The notes under the pieces are model-generated. The model did not search any database. It was not told the DNA's origin and worked only from the letters and a program-made list of their open reading frames with translations. A program made the translations under genes and the position numbers. A stretch of 64,000 nucleotides of DNA from Diatrype stigma (lineage: Eukaryota > Ascomycota > Sordariomycetes > Xylariales > Diatrypaceae): assembly GCA_022225965.2 (NCBI GenBank), contig JAKJXP020000008.1:310001-374000 (forward strand), written 5' to 3'. Below are positions 35,256-47,414 of the stretch, in pieces (the first letter of the stretch is position 1; each line of letters opens with the position of its first letter).

Positions 35256-38151
35256 GGAGGGCCGGAGAGACGGGGGCGTCTCGTATCGCGGTAATTAGTA
35301 ATTGGGGTACACCGCTCCATAGGTAGCTTAGCTTCATGATCCTTACTTAATCTTATGACAACATGATTAATGCAAACCAATTTTTATTTTCATATTCTCA
35401 AGCTCGATGCAGTAAACTCGTAGATGGATCTAAAGGTACCGTAGATTGGCGAACGGGCCGTACGCCACTAACCTTCATGTGCGTGATGTTCAAGCGAGAC
35501 GCTTATGATGAGCATAAACCGATCTGACGGAGAGTATTCCCAACTATCTGGTTATCTAATTGTGTAAGTATTGGGCGAAGCTCCTTGGTATGCATTATCA
35601 TTCTTACGTTATGTTCTACGGAAGTTCCTGTCCCTTGCAGAAACTCGGTTTGATGGTTCCAGTTCGTAGGATTCATCAAACGCTTCTCTAACGGTGCGCT
35701 ACCCACTCAAGTGTTTCAGTATTTCAATCCTCTTAGAGTTGATGAAGTTAGGAGAGCAAAATTGGAGTTAGCATGACAAAGGCCTAACAACTCAAAAATA
35801 ATCATCTCAAATCTGTGAAAGATCTAACTTATGGGCCTCATCCTTTGAGCATTGAGCCTTGGCTTTCTGACCTTTGAATCCCACGATAGTCTCTGGTTAT
35901 AGTCTCTCACCCCCCTCCCCCAACAACAACCTTGCCTTTCCCGTGAGGCAAACATCATGTTGAAGGATCTAGGCTAGTGGTCTTAACGAGTAAAAAGGAA
36001 AGTTTCGCCATGGTTGGCGTGCTACGTACTCTAACACTCGAGTCTCAGTCCGAACGCAGGGGTCCTTCTCACCGTCTCCGATAAGATCATCCGGCATCTA
36101 CTTGACTAACGAGACATGTGTTAGTTCATGAGACGATAAGGGTTGGTCAAACAACGAAAGCACAAGCGTGCAGTATTAGCTAAGAGGTATACTATGTAAG
36201 CGCAATCAAAGATTGATCTAGACTTCGGGATATGGTCCCGATCGGCACGTAGCAAGTCCCAATTAATACGTTCCGGCCTGAGGGTTCCCCCTCCCGACGG
36301 GCCGCTTTATGAGCTTTATGGGGTAGCAACAGCAGTAACCACTCGTCATGACGAGATTTGCTGGTAATATAAGCGAGATGCATATGCAGTAATTTACGCT
36401 GGAAACCCTAGATTCTGCATGAGCTACTCTTTGGGGGGGGGGAATGTTGTCCTTGAACCACATGCTGTTTCGTGGTTGTTGGGTTATACGCCAATTAGAT
36501 CGACTACTAATTACTGAGGTTTAAGACCATGCTTAAGTAAGTACTTAGCTTGGATGTCTGGGCCCCCTTGCGATATCCCATATCAGAATCAGTCTAGTCA
36601 ACGTCGTAGTGAGGCACATCCTAATACCCGACACTATTAAACAACTTAAGGGTAAAATATATTGTTCATATTTAGGAACTATCATACTATATGTGATCTT
36701 GAAGCATTTCGCATACTTCTAGCCCTACCTTGATACATGCAAGGATATACTTCCTAAAGTCTTTAATAAGGTATAATACCTAAGTTCCCAGTCGTGCCAG
36801 CCATAGCGATCCCGACGACAATCAGCGGCTCACGATCCATGTGGACCAAGGGGAAGTATCGTGACAATGCTATACTTCCGCGCCGGACCGACACATCAGG
36901 TATAACTACCCCCTGTGTTATCATCTAGATGTACGTATAGAAACACGCTTACACACTTAGCTAGGGTTGCATTCCTTCCCATCCCCCACCCCTTGTTAAC
37001 GAAGACTTACTAGACCTACATATAACGTAGCAAGCAGGCCTCAATCGCCCTTGCCTACTTTCGTACCAAGTCTAGGTCTAGTTGGAGATTATCAGCTAGG
37101 AAATGAATAACTGGATCCCCGGTAGGATGCTATTCCCATTTGGGAATCCGAATACATCTGCCTTGTACATAGAGGTGAATGTCAACACGTACTGCGGTAG
37201 CTGATTAACTACTACATAGTGCGTACTTCGTGAGAACGGGGGCAAGAATTGTCGGTGGGTTGCTGGTATTTTCCTTAGCAGACGGGCAAATCTCCCCCCT
37301 CATGCTAAGTACATCATAATGCTGCTGACTTTACTCCCTTTGGTTTGATATGTCAATCCACCCACATAGAAACCGGATTCCGGCAGGAAGTGGTTAAATA
37401 TCAAGAATTAGCTGCGACCAGCGTCGTCATATCCGGCTTGTCAAGTAACAAGGTGGATATATACCTTTTACTTACCGCGGGTTAACTATGTACGACCCAT
37501 TGGGGCAACATAGGTATACAGGAAATGCCAAGCACTCCTGTTCCTGTTTTCCAACCCTTGTACTGGGCTGGCTACTTTCTCCTCTAATTATGTACCAAAT
37601 ACCTGACAGGGCTACACAAGCCCGACAAGATCCTCATAGTCCGCGACAGGGGCATACATATCATTCATCGTGAATTTTATGTATTAGGTAAGTTTTCTGT
37701 CATTAGCGCCTTTGTAAAATTGGATCCATGGGCCAGAGGCCCCTGAGTATCAAATGCCGGTGATCCAAATACTCTTCTGGAAGAAAAGAAGAAGAGAGAG
37801 AGAGAAAACAAGCATTGCAGCATTCACTTTATATTGATGTAGTGTGCAAGTTTAGAATTGAAGTATGATTGTTGTCTATACGCTCTGATTCATACATATT
37901 CATCCAATCATGAACCAACGCGTACATTCGAAGTGAAACCGACACGATATTCAGCTACAAAAAGATGGTAGGAAGTCGTTACTATTAGCCCTTCACACTT
38001 GTAGGATACAGAAGGATACAATAAACATGACACCGCCCCCAGAACAAACACCCTTGCCAGCAACGGCCACTTACCGTGGAATCTTCCTCTCGTTCCTTGC
38101 CTCGTCCATCAACTTCCGCATAAGGTTAAATTGGATGTTCTTTGTGATTCC
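35256..38151. other. Intergenic, no supported gene
   Basis: About 2.9 kb without a convincing exon. Scattered TACCTA/TAGGTA motifs are present. A frame at 37990-38150 on the minus strand may be the 3' continuation of the broken gene at 38152-38591. Confidence 0.4.
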
Positions 38152-38591
38152 TCAGCACCCCAAACTCTCTATCTTCTCACCCGCATCTTGCAGCTCGCTT
38201 AGGTATGGTGCGCTGGGTATGCCGGGAAGGTCGATATCGTCATCGAAGTCTCCATGATCCTGCTTCTTCTCTAGAGAGTATTTGGAGCTGATCGTCCCCA
38301 GCCTCGTCATCACCTCACCCTGTCCTCCCTACAACAGCAGCTTCCCAATACATGGTTAGGTATGGGTGACATGGTGTCGTCCGCTTTTGCAAAGCCCAGC
38401 AGGATTGCGGATTGTATGCGGCGTACCTAAATACAAAGGATTGCGACATGGGTGGCACATACGCAAACATCTACGTTGGATCTTTCTTCCGCAAGAGTAA
38501 GCAACCTTTCCGCCTGTATGGAAAGGAGTTGTGCCAGCCTATCTAGCATAGTCTGAGGGTATCCCTCATTGCACTGCTGTTGCTGCAGAGT
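38152..38591 (-). pseudogene. Fragment of an unrecognised gene, probably broken
   Basis: Two minus-strand segments have clear coding character and join in frame. Exon A (38591-38463, 43 codons) follows an acceptor TTGGCATTGCAG with a CTAAT branch site and encodes a helical segment containing MLDRLAQLLSIQAERLLTLA. Exon B (38328-38152, 58 codons plus stop) follows TTGTAG and contains DFDDDIDLPGIPSAPYLSEL. Exon B ends at a TGA. The same frame continues beyond it with NIQFNLMRKLMDEARNERK and then a GTAAGT donor, which suggests the TGA is a nonsense mutation rather than the true end. No first exon with an ATG was found. I do not recognise the family. Confidence 0.45.
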
Positions 38592-39915
38592 CTGCAATGC
38601 CAAGGTTATTAGTCGCTAGTGCACCTAGGGCTCGGTGACTACGTAGTATTACTTGGCTTTATGACTGATCATCTCGGTCTGGTATTACTATAGTAGGAGG
38701 CTGGTATAGTATTTTCTCGTTCTTAATATGTTTAGGGCGTGTTTCTGAATATAATGAGCCGCTCACTTTAACCTGTCGAAGGTCCAGTCATTTACTGATC
38801 TGGGCCTGCACTTGAAATGGTGTGTTTTGGAATTGGGAGAACGACAACCGCAGCGTCTAGCTCTTTTTGGGGACCTTCATCTCAATCAAGATAAACTCGT
38901 ATCTCAGTGATACAATAGAATACCTGGGAACATTGCCCAAGTGTTATGTTAACGTAGGTCTATGAAGTATAAGCTTGCTTACTTAATACCTTGGTGAAAC
39001 AAAGATGCAGCTGGCCCGAATAGGAAAATAACTCAATATGTACACGACGGCCCGTGCACTCTTACTTTAAAACTGTTAGCTACTAGCCCACTTTACGCCA
39101 AAAGCAGCTAGCTTTTGGCCCATTTTAAAGAAAAAGGACATCCTCCAAGCCTCTGCCATCCAGCCACAACTGCCAGTCCGCCGTTGCAGCTGTCGTGGCT
39201 ACCTAGCTGCTGCAGGTACAGCCACCTACCACCTACAATTTTCAGGTTTACTATGTACAGCCACCTAGCCGGACCGGTTCGGGCCAGCTCCGGCCAGAGG
39301 GCTCGGACCGGCCTCGGTCTTCCGGCCAAATAAGCCACCTTGATTTTAACCCCTATGTTACCACCTTCAGCGAACACAACATTACAATTACACAATACGG
39401 CAGTAACCTATTGATACGCCCAATTTTGCACTACCGAGCTCAGATGAAGTAATATAATCATAGGACCTGATTGCAATCTATACACCCCATACCGAGATAT
39501 AGGTAAGCTCATTCACATGTGTTCCTTATTACGACGTCTTATGCTCCTCTTACGCTCCTATGCGTGTTTTAAATTTCATGGTGTCAAAGGAGCCCAATCC
39601 AGCGACGGTAGCATTCAAGACCTTCGTGCGCAATCGCTTCGTCTTAGGCTTGCTAGACACAGAGACGGATGGATGTTCGCTGATCTCACATAAGATAGAA
39701 GATTAAGTGAAATAAATTCGTTCTTTGGATAGTCTACTAAGTCTCTGTCATGGTAGATTGTCTTTATGCAACCTCCAAGTCCCATTACAAGATGTAGTCC
39801 AAGTCATAACGCCCTTTAAGTCATTGGCTAGTGCAACGTTTTAAGAGGCTTCTGTCTGGGAACGGATGTTACGGACTTCCTTGATGTTGAAGTATATGGG
39901 TATACTGAAAGTCTG
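38592..39915. other. Intergenic, no gene recognised
   Basis: No supported exon. It may include the missing 5' part of the broken gene at 38152-38591, but I could not find an in-frame donor and start. Confidence 0.4.
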
Positions 39916-39925
39916 TAATTCCATA

Positions 39926-40501
39926 CAGGGTGTCAAGCAACGCAACCTGTACAACGTATTGTCCACCATTTGGTATCCACCACCCTTTGCAATCCATCCA
40001 TTCGGGATTTTTCCAGATTGCGCAACCTGCAACGCAATTCACGATAACTTCACCTGATTGCGCAACTGGTGGCAGGTTGCAATGGCTGGTAATTGTGGCT
40101 AGTATATACCGCCATACTAAGGTTTATAGGGGCCAAAGTAAAAGTGGAGGCCCGGGGAAGGAAGGAAAGAGGAAAAGAAAGAAAGGAGGGTTGCCAGGAA
40201 AGGGATTGCTGCTAAAAAAAAAGGGGTGCTAAGTATGGATCGAAACCTTCCATTAGGCAGGGCTGCTAATAGTGTGCTTCGAATATGCCAGCTGGCCAAA
40301 TAAACGCCAAAAATCCGGTTTACGACCTTTGTATATGCGCTCACTTTAACCCGGTTTAAGTACTGCAACCAATGCAACGCCACTGCAATTTGGTTGCAGT
40401 TGCGCAACTTCAATCCACCAAATCCAGGGTGTTGGTTGCAGTTACTGCAATCCATCCATCAGAGGGCTTGGTTGCAGTGGATTGCGTTGCTTGACACCCT
40501 G
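39926..40501. mobile_element. MITE-like non-autonomous element, copy 1
   Basis: The 576 bp element begins CAGGGTGTCAAGCAACGCAA and ends with its reverse complement TTGCGTTGCTTGACACCCTG, a perfect 20 bp terminal inverted repeat. The flanks are TAATTCCATA (39916-39925) and AAATTCCATA (40502-40511), a 10 bp target duplication with one mismatch. It has no coding capacity. The interior is full of TTGCA/TGCAA motifs such as GCGCAACCTGCAACGCA and GCAATTTGGTTGCAG. A second copy lies at 47415-47923. The duplication length suits a Mutator-type transposase; CAGGG ends also recall hAT, but hAT duplications are 8 bp. Confidence 0.88.
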
Positions 40502-40511
40502 AAATTCCATA

Positions 40512-41631
40512 GCCAAAGCGACATCTCTTCAGACGTTACGAATAGTTAATAAGGAGATGGATTATCGAGGGGTATAGGATGCCGATCCAAACATATATCC
40601 AGTTTCGATCGCTAGACACATACCGATAAATCTTCAGACCGTGCCGACAGGGACAAGCAGGTTCTCCTCTGTCAGTGCATAATAGCACATGGCGCCCGGT
40701 GAATAATATATGATCCAGCATGAAGCATATACAAATCGTATACAAGTCGGGTTCCAGACTATTGTCAATACTATGATCAGCCTAGCCACTACCTCCTCTT
40801 GCGTTTTTGACACCTGGGTCGTTATGCGCAGTCGAAGGTATTAAGGCTTGAATAACAAACTTATACTGGCTTACTTGCAAGGAGACTTTAATTACTACTA
40901 CTGGCTTATATAGGTTTCTTAACGCTTGGGGTGGTGCTGGTTCAATATGTGATATTCCATGGATGAGTCTCATGCTGGAATAGGGGTATCACGCCCCACG
41001 TATTTTGTGCATATATCGGAGTAGACCCCTAGTCCTCAGGATAGACAATTAGTATTGAACCTAGCGGGTATTTATTATAGAGAGCTGATATCTCAGGCCT
41101 CGCTAGAACCTAGAGCCATGGATAGCAAGGAAGTTTGAATTGGTAGAAGGCTATCAATATGGTCTGTATATCGCTCAATAGAGAGTACAAATCTACGGCT
41201 GTTGTGCTAATCACTGCGACGATGCCAGATAATACGATAAACTTCAATTGTGGTGGTTATAACCAGAATGCAAATGGCCGTATACTGGGCATAATCATAC
41301 GCGGATAATGCTTGCCTTCCACATGGGAAGTTCTGATGGCCATTGTGCTTGTTACGAGGACAATGTGGAGGGTAGTTGGCAGGTATTTGTGGAGGTACAA
41401 GTATACAGATATGATGGAAAGAGGGCGCGGCGTGTCATCGTCTGGCGTTTAGGTAGAATTGCTGTCTCACATAAAAATCGAAGCTTCATTCGCGGGCGAT
41501 CAAGTCTCAAGACGCTGTTTTCATGGATGAAGTCTAGAGTTTGTACATCACAAGGTGAGGTACCCGAGAGGTGGAACGATGAAACTGACTATCCCATAAG
41601 CTGATCGTACCCATCCTGCTAACGTCCCTAT
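40512..41631. other. Intergenic between MITE copy 1 and the Mutator-like relic
   Basis: A 98-codon open frame at 41308-41604 (+) has no recognisable domain and is not called. Nothing else was seen. Confidence 0.4.
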
Positions 41632-42640
41632 TTACTTAGGAGTCCTACTATTTACACCTTACTTCCCACACCTTACTTTCTAATGGCAAGTGCCAACGCT
41701 CCGCCGAAATGTGCTGCCATCTTTTTATATTCATAACCCCCTTACGAATAACCTTAATAATATATAATTCTAAATAAATCTAATTATATTATTACAATTA
41801 TTACATATAAATTTAATAATTCCAGTAATCCCTTTAATTTTGCGATTTTTTTTCGTAAAGAAACGTATAAATAAAATATAAAAACTAAAGGCCGTTAAAT
41901 ATTAATTCGGTAAATATAACCATAAGGCGAAAAAAAGTTTAAATAACGATACGCAAGTTTTAACTAATACTTCATTAAAGCCTAATAAAAGCCCCTTATA
42001 GCTTAATACATTACTTATTATAATTATAGCGCTTTATAATACCATACGAAAAATTAAGGTATAAATAATATAATAATTAAAGAATTTCCTACGATGGCTT
42101 AATATTATAACAATATTCGATTATATAATTAACGAATTCGTTTTTGCATTAATTAAAGCAATTAATTAATATAAAAAACGTATTATATTTTTCAAAAACG
42201 TTTAACTTGGTTTTGCATTTAATTGCTTAAACTAATATTAAAGGCTTAATAATAATAAAAACGCGCCTTTTCCGGTATTTTTTAAAATTACAATAAACCA
42301 TAATACTTTTATAACAAAATCAACCCATTTTAAAGAAAATTATATTGTTTAAATAAAATACAATATCGATTTAATTACTTTTAAAACGACAATTTAACCA
42401 AAAGCCTTATTTTTCCGTATAAGCAATAAGCCTAAATGCCTGCTGGGCCGAATTTAAAGCTTTGTAATTTCCGTAAGCGCCGTTATAATATATTCCTCGA
42501 CGAATGCCTCCGGGGCCGCGGGGGCTGCCGCGGGGGCTACCGCAAGGGCCGCCGTTCGGAATCGTAAACTTCGCCCAACTGCCGCCGCAAAGGGAAGCGC
42601 CGGAACTGCTGCCCGTATCCGTAAACTTCGCCCACCTCCT

Positions 42641-42675
<35 letters not shown>

Positions 42676-45206
42676 TGCCCGGGTTGCCCGGGCTGCTTTA
42701 ACGGACTGGGCTTGAATTGTAATAACGGCACGCTTCCGCTTCGGCTAAGAATGCCTTTTTTTTTTCGCTTCCTTCCAATAAAATCTGTTACGCCGCTACA
42801 AAAAAATAAGCCTCCCGCCGCTTTTGCCGACGCGGCCGCCAGCAATCCGGAACTTCGATTACTTCGTATATTTGATTGCTTAATAAATTATAACCGCAAT
42901 GCCCGTATTCGGACGTCCCTTGGCTTTAACGAAATAAGGATCGAGAATCGTAAATAAGGGTTTATCCTTTATTAAATTCCTTTCATAATGCCAAAACGTT
43001 TGTATTTTATTTATTATTAATGGCTTAACTTTCGAATAATCCTTTATAAAATAAATCCTTTTATAAATAATATAATAACAAAGGATTCCGAACCGCATTA
43101 TAACGCCATTATAGGTACAGCGGTAATTTCCGAATTTAAATGCTTCAGAATATGTTTTCGTCGGAATTCCAATAAGGACTAAAAAATAACAATTATTTAA
43201 AAGCTTTAAGCATTTAATAAAAACCTACATAAGCACGTTCCTAAACCAGGCCCTTTTAATTTAATCCCTTCTAATTTTCGTACGCTTATCGGATACCTAA
43301 ATTTCGTAATTCTCTTTTTAATTTTCGAAAAATTATTTAAGGCTAATCAAAAGCTTTAAAAAATCCGATTTCCCATCGAGAACGTAACTTTTTAAGGCCT
43401 TATGGTTGGTTTTTATAAGGAAAATAATTCTTATTCCGAAATTAAGGTTTTAATTAATATAGCAAAAAGCCCATTACTTATAATAAGAAAACCAGGTTTT
43501 ATATAGGTAATCTAAAACGAAGGACTGGCGATATTCGAATAATTTAACAATTCGATCCTACGCGGCCCTAAAGCCGGCCCGATTTTCGGCATAAAAAAGG
43601 AACTCCCATAAGGTTAAAAGGCCTTCTTTCGTAAGGGATATATCGTCTTTTAGCTTTATTAAAGTACCACTTACTTTTGCAGTTCTATTAAAATTACGCA
43701 AAAATATAAAATCTTCCGGGCTAAAAATAAATTCATCGCCATTTATATCGGCAACTTTTATCCTTAAATTAAACGGGTCCTTAATTTATTTGCGGCTTAT
43801 ATTTGTAATTACATTTTTATTAATATAAAAAATATAAATCTGTAATTTCGTAAAAAAAAAGGCTTCGAAAATGGCCTTTCTTATTTCCTAATCGAAATCG
43901 ATAATAATAACCAACGGAAGAAACGTTTCGATTTATATCTAAAGCCGTTTTAAACAACCTAATACCCATTAACAGGATTTAAAGGTTTCGTTAAAAATTA
44001 AAGCGAAGGCCCGGTTAAATATAAACCCCGTATTCGTCTAACCAATATAACTAAAAAAAAACATATTAAACCTATTCGTTTTATACGTATTATCCATATT
44101 AAATATTTCTAGAAATTGCTTTTATATGCCTACGTAATAAGGGATATTCCAAAAAATAACAACTGGGCGATTAATAATGGAATCGTTATTTTTCCACCTA
44201 ATTTCGTAAAGGTAATGCTTATTCCGAAAGCGTTAAATAAACGCTTACGTAACGATAAAGCCGCGGCGCAGCTGCTTTTTTATTTTTTTCCGGATATTAT
44301 TTATATTTCTAAACAAAGGCCTTTTTTTTTTTCGAATGGATTTCCGGATTTGCCGCCGAAGTTTATGCGAACGAAACGCATTATCGATAACCGAGGCTTC
44401 GATTAATCGGTAATTATTTTCGTTTATCTGGCGATATCGAAAATGTATTTTTACTTTAAGGATTTGTCCGTAATTATGTTAAAAGGAATTACGTTTATCG
44501 TTTATATACATTTCGAACGATTATTTCCAGCCTAAAGATCGTAACCGTATAAGCTTCGCTTTTTAAAGGCATTTCATTACTTTTTTCGTTTGCGCCTTAC
44601 GAAACCCCCATGGATCAAACTTTTTGGAAAAACAACGGTTATATATAAGATCGATTCGAATAAGCTGCCCGTTATTTTTACGTACATTACAGCTGCAGGC
44701 CCGTACGATATTAAAGCTATAGGCCTTTGCGAATATATTTAGGCCTTTTTCAAGATATTCGGAATCATTACGAAAGCCGAAATAACGATCCGGCGGATTT
44801 AAAATGGAAATATCCTTTGGCCTAAATATGGGCCGCGATAAAGAAAGGAATTGGCGCGGCGATAAAACTGAGCAATCCAGTTCGGAATTAAAGGTTTCAT
44901 TTAAAAAACCGGAAATAAGGTTAATGGCTTCGGAAAAACTCTGACGTATCGTAAATCGTTTTTTAAATATATTGGTACTTATAAATATAAGCGTTATTAT
45001 TATTAAACGTTATTATTATAAAGTCGGAATATTGTTATTGTTATTCCTAAGAGGGGATAAATAAAAGAATTAGCTTATAAAGCATAAGTGGTTGGAAGTA
45101 AAATCGTTATTAGAGCGGTTCGGTATTTGATTATCGGGCCGGTTGCAGGTGGATTTGAAAAGTAAGGTATAGAAAGTAAGGTGTATTTAGTAGGACTCTT
45201 ACTTAG
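41632..45206 (-). mobile_element. RIP-degraded Mutator-like (MULE) DNA transposon
   Basis: The element spans 41640-45198 (3,559 bp). Both ends read GAGTCCTACTA inward, then TACACCTTACTT and ACCTTACTTT: inverted repeats of about 40 bp with a few mismatches and an internal direct repeat. The 8 bp duplication TTACTTAG flanks both ends (41632-41639 and 45199-45206). The broken minus-strand frame around 43,200-44,050 retains the MULE transposase pattern: TGFIFNRAFALIFNETF, a WVL-x-CLK block, LPLVIIIDFD, YLNKNVI and TNHKALKSYVLDGKSDFLKL. Many stops interrupt it. Most of the element is extremely AT-rich, as expected after RIP, apart from a GC-rich block at 42500-42690. Its right end lies 38 bp from the stop codon of the MYND gene. 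Confidence 0.88.
42500..42690. repeat. GC-rich block with CCG trinucleotide run inside the MULE
   Basis: Within otherwise AT-rich DNA this block contains CCGCGGGGGCT repeats and about eleven tandem CCG/GCC units near 42640-42675. Being CpG-rich and poor in CpA, it would offer few RIP targets. Confidence 0.7.
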
Positions 45207-45244
45207 CTGGGGTGTTTCTCAAATCTCCCATAACCCCATAACCC

Positions 45245-46122
45245 CTATTCCACTTCTTCCCCAGACGCAGTACTGGAAGGTGCCCAAAATCCCCCCTCGG
45301 CCCCCTTATTCTCAGCGATCTGTCTGAAAAAAGAAGTGAGAAGGATCAATTCTAAATCCGGACCAGCAGTCTCCCTAGGCACACAATCCCTTTCGACCCT
45401 TTCGAAGTAATCATCATCAGATGACCAATCGGGTAGATCTCCAAGGGCTCCGCCGAGCATCGGCACTCTCCCGTCGTCGATGCATCCCCATTCGCTAGAG
45501 CCATCTTGACGGCAGCAAGTCCACCTGGAAAGCCGTTACGTGGTCAGCAGCCGGACGAAGAACATAGTACCTAACACACTACTCATCAGGGGCGGCGGCG
45601 GCGGCGGCGACCTGGACGTACCTGTATGCTTGGGGCCATTCCTCGAACAGCTTCGAGTCGTCGCCCCCGAAGTCCTCTTCGTATTTGCGCTTCAGCTCTG
45701 GGCCTTCCTCAACGAGGCAGTTTCCCCACCCCATGCGCTCGCCGGTGATCGGCTCGACCCTCTCCTCGGTGATGAGCTCTAGCGCGCCGGGGTGGAAGCC
45801 GCTCATGCCGTGTCGGTGACGGTTATACCATTTCGTTTCGAGGGAATGGAGGACGCTGCAGAGGGGTCTTGCGTGGGAAGGGCCGTCGGCATTCCTGCAG
45901 GAGTCACCTGTGATCAGCCCATCGATGGGCAAGGCTTAGCTTCCGTGATGTAGAGGGGGTGATGAAGATGATGGGGAGATGGACATGGGGAAGGGTGATA
46001 CAGGAACAGAGGAATGACTTACTACAGAAAGTCCCAAAGTTGCAGCGCTCGCAGTTCTTGAGGTTAACACCATCTTCACTTGTCTTGCCGCAGACATCGC
46101 ACTTGGCACTTGGTTCGGTCAT
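45245..46122 (-). CDS. MYND zinc-finger protein
   Basis: Three exons (46122-46023, 45907-45622, 45524-45245) join in frame to 221 residues. The ATG chosen is the first in frame (MTEPSAKCDVCG). The MYND finger spans about residues 8-50, with CDVC, CERC, FCSDSC and a final HARPLC, so all seven cysteines and the histidine of the motif are present. It is completed only by splicing at the CACAG acceptor; other acceptors destroy the pattern. The rest (GMSGFHPGALELI, an acidic middle and the C-terminal DLPDWSSDDDYF stretch) has no known domain. MYND fingers bind proline-rich partners, so a protein-protein adaptor role is likely. A TATA-like box lies about 235 bp upstream. The MULE sits 38 bp beyond its stop codon. 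Confidence 0.85.
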
Positions 46123-46354
46123 GTTGCTGCCCAAGGTGTGATCGAAGGGGAATGCTAGGTAAATGACCGTGCTGAAATGACACTATGTCCCTGGAACCAA
46201 GTCCCGAGATTATAGTGATACCTCTTTCTTTCAAAGATGTGGTATAGTTATGTGATGATGAAAGGGGGTTGTTGCAAGAACGAGCCAGGTAGTGGTGTTG
46301 AGATGGCAAGTTAGGGGGTAGTTGGGCACCTCAGGAGAAAGAGGAGAAATCGGG

Positions 46355-46361
46355 ATTTATA
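46355..46361 (-). promoter_or_regulatory. TATA-like box upstream of the MYND gene
   Basis: TATAAAT on the minus strand about 235 bp before the ATG at 46122. The distance implies a 5' leader of roughly 200 bases if it is used. Confidence 0.3.
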
Positions 46362-47404
46362 GGCGGTGGCTAGGGCTATCGATAAAAATAGCTATTTTCC
46401 TGCAGATCCGATATAGCCGCGTATTATTAATTGACATGTGAGCGCTTAAGAGGAGAGAGAAGTGTGTGTATTCATATATGCACACACCAGGGCAGAGTCA
46501 GCTATAGGGGGGCGCCTTTTGGGGGGGGTTAGACATTATTGTAATACACTAGGGCATCAATGTTGTAGTCTATTATGTGACCCTAATACATTAAACATGA
46601 CCACTATTACTGGTAAAGGTTCATGCTGTGGTAAGAAATGGCGTAGAACTGTGATTTCTGTGCTAGTCGTGGCATCAACAAGCGTTGCACGATATATGCC
46701 CACCAAAGAAATCCATGAAATAATCGATGAAATAATCAATGAAATAATCAGTGAAATAATCATGATCAACTCCACCGTTCCAAGACAGCTAAACCCAAAT
46801 AAGTATAATCAGGCAATCATTCAGAATACATCTCCATTCTTAAGCTGTAAGAATGATTTTTCTTCATTCAGAACACTTTCTTACAAACGCGCTGACGGCC
46901 GCGCCAAGATCAAGGCTCATCGCAGCCAGTCTTCCCGCCATTCTAAGAAGAGGTTGGTGATTTTTCTACCGCGTTTGTTTGTTTCTGTTTGACTACTGAG
47001 CAACAAGGTCGACTTCACGCTCGCAGAGCTTCCCACGTTCCGATGTATCACATCTTGCAGAGAAGCAGCACTTGACTTTGAGAAAACGATTGCTGCAACA
47101 TGGCAACATACCCGACGCTTATCATGGTTTAATTAATAGCCGATTGAGTCATTGAAACGCGATCCTTGAAGCGGTAAGGATAACACCTGCGATTCGAATG
47201 TTGGTTATGCTCGATACAATAGCTGCATTTGACCTGCGCACCCCCCTCTCCGGGAAAGCGCCATCACGCCCCCCTCCCCAGGCATCCGTCCCAGGACCCC
47301 CTTAGTTTTCGATCATCTGGTGATGCCCGATCTTCGAGCGAGAAATCTATACCCATGTTCAAGTCGCTCTTAGCAGTGGCCATCTCTAAAGTCCCCAATG
47401 TTCT
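46362..47404. other. Intergenic with a four-unit tandem repeat
   Basis: Four 12 bp units of the form GAAATAATCNNT lie at 46717-46764. A 176-codon open frame at 46462-46992 (+) runs through them but has no domain or start context and I do not call it. Confidence 0.5.
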
Positions 47405-47414
47405 GTTGGCGGCA

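Noticed and set aside
39926..40501. MITE as a hAT derivative because of CAGGG ends
   Set aside because: The duplications at both copies are 10 bp (one mismatch each), and the 8 bp directly adjacent to the ends do not match, so hAT is less likely than a Mutator-type source.
42504..42701. Proline-rich frame in the MULE
   Set aside because: Produced by the CCG repeat; no gene context.
46462..46992. 176-codon open frame
   Set aside because: Runs through a 12 bp tandem repeat, has no signal peptide, domain or splice context, and ends without conservation clues.
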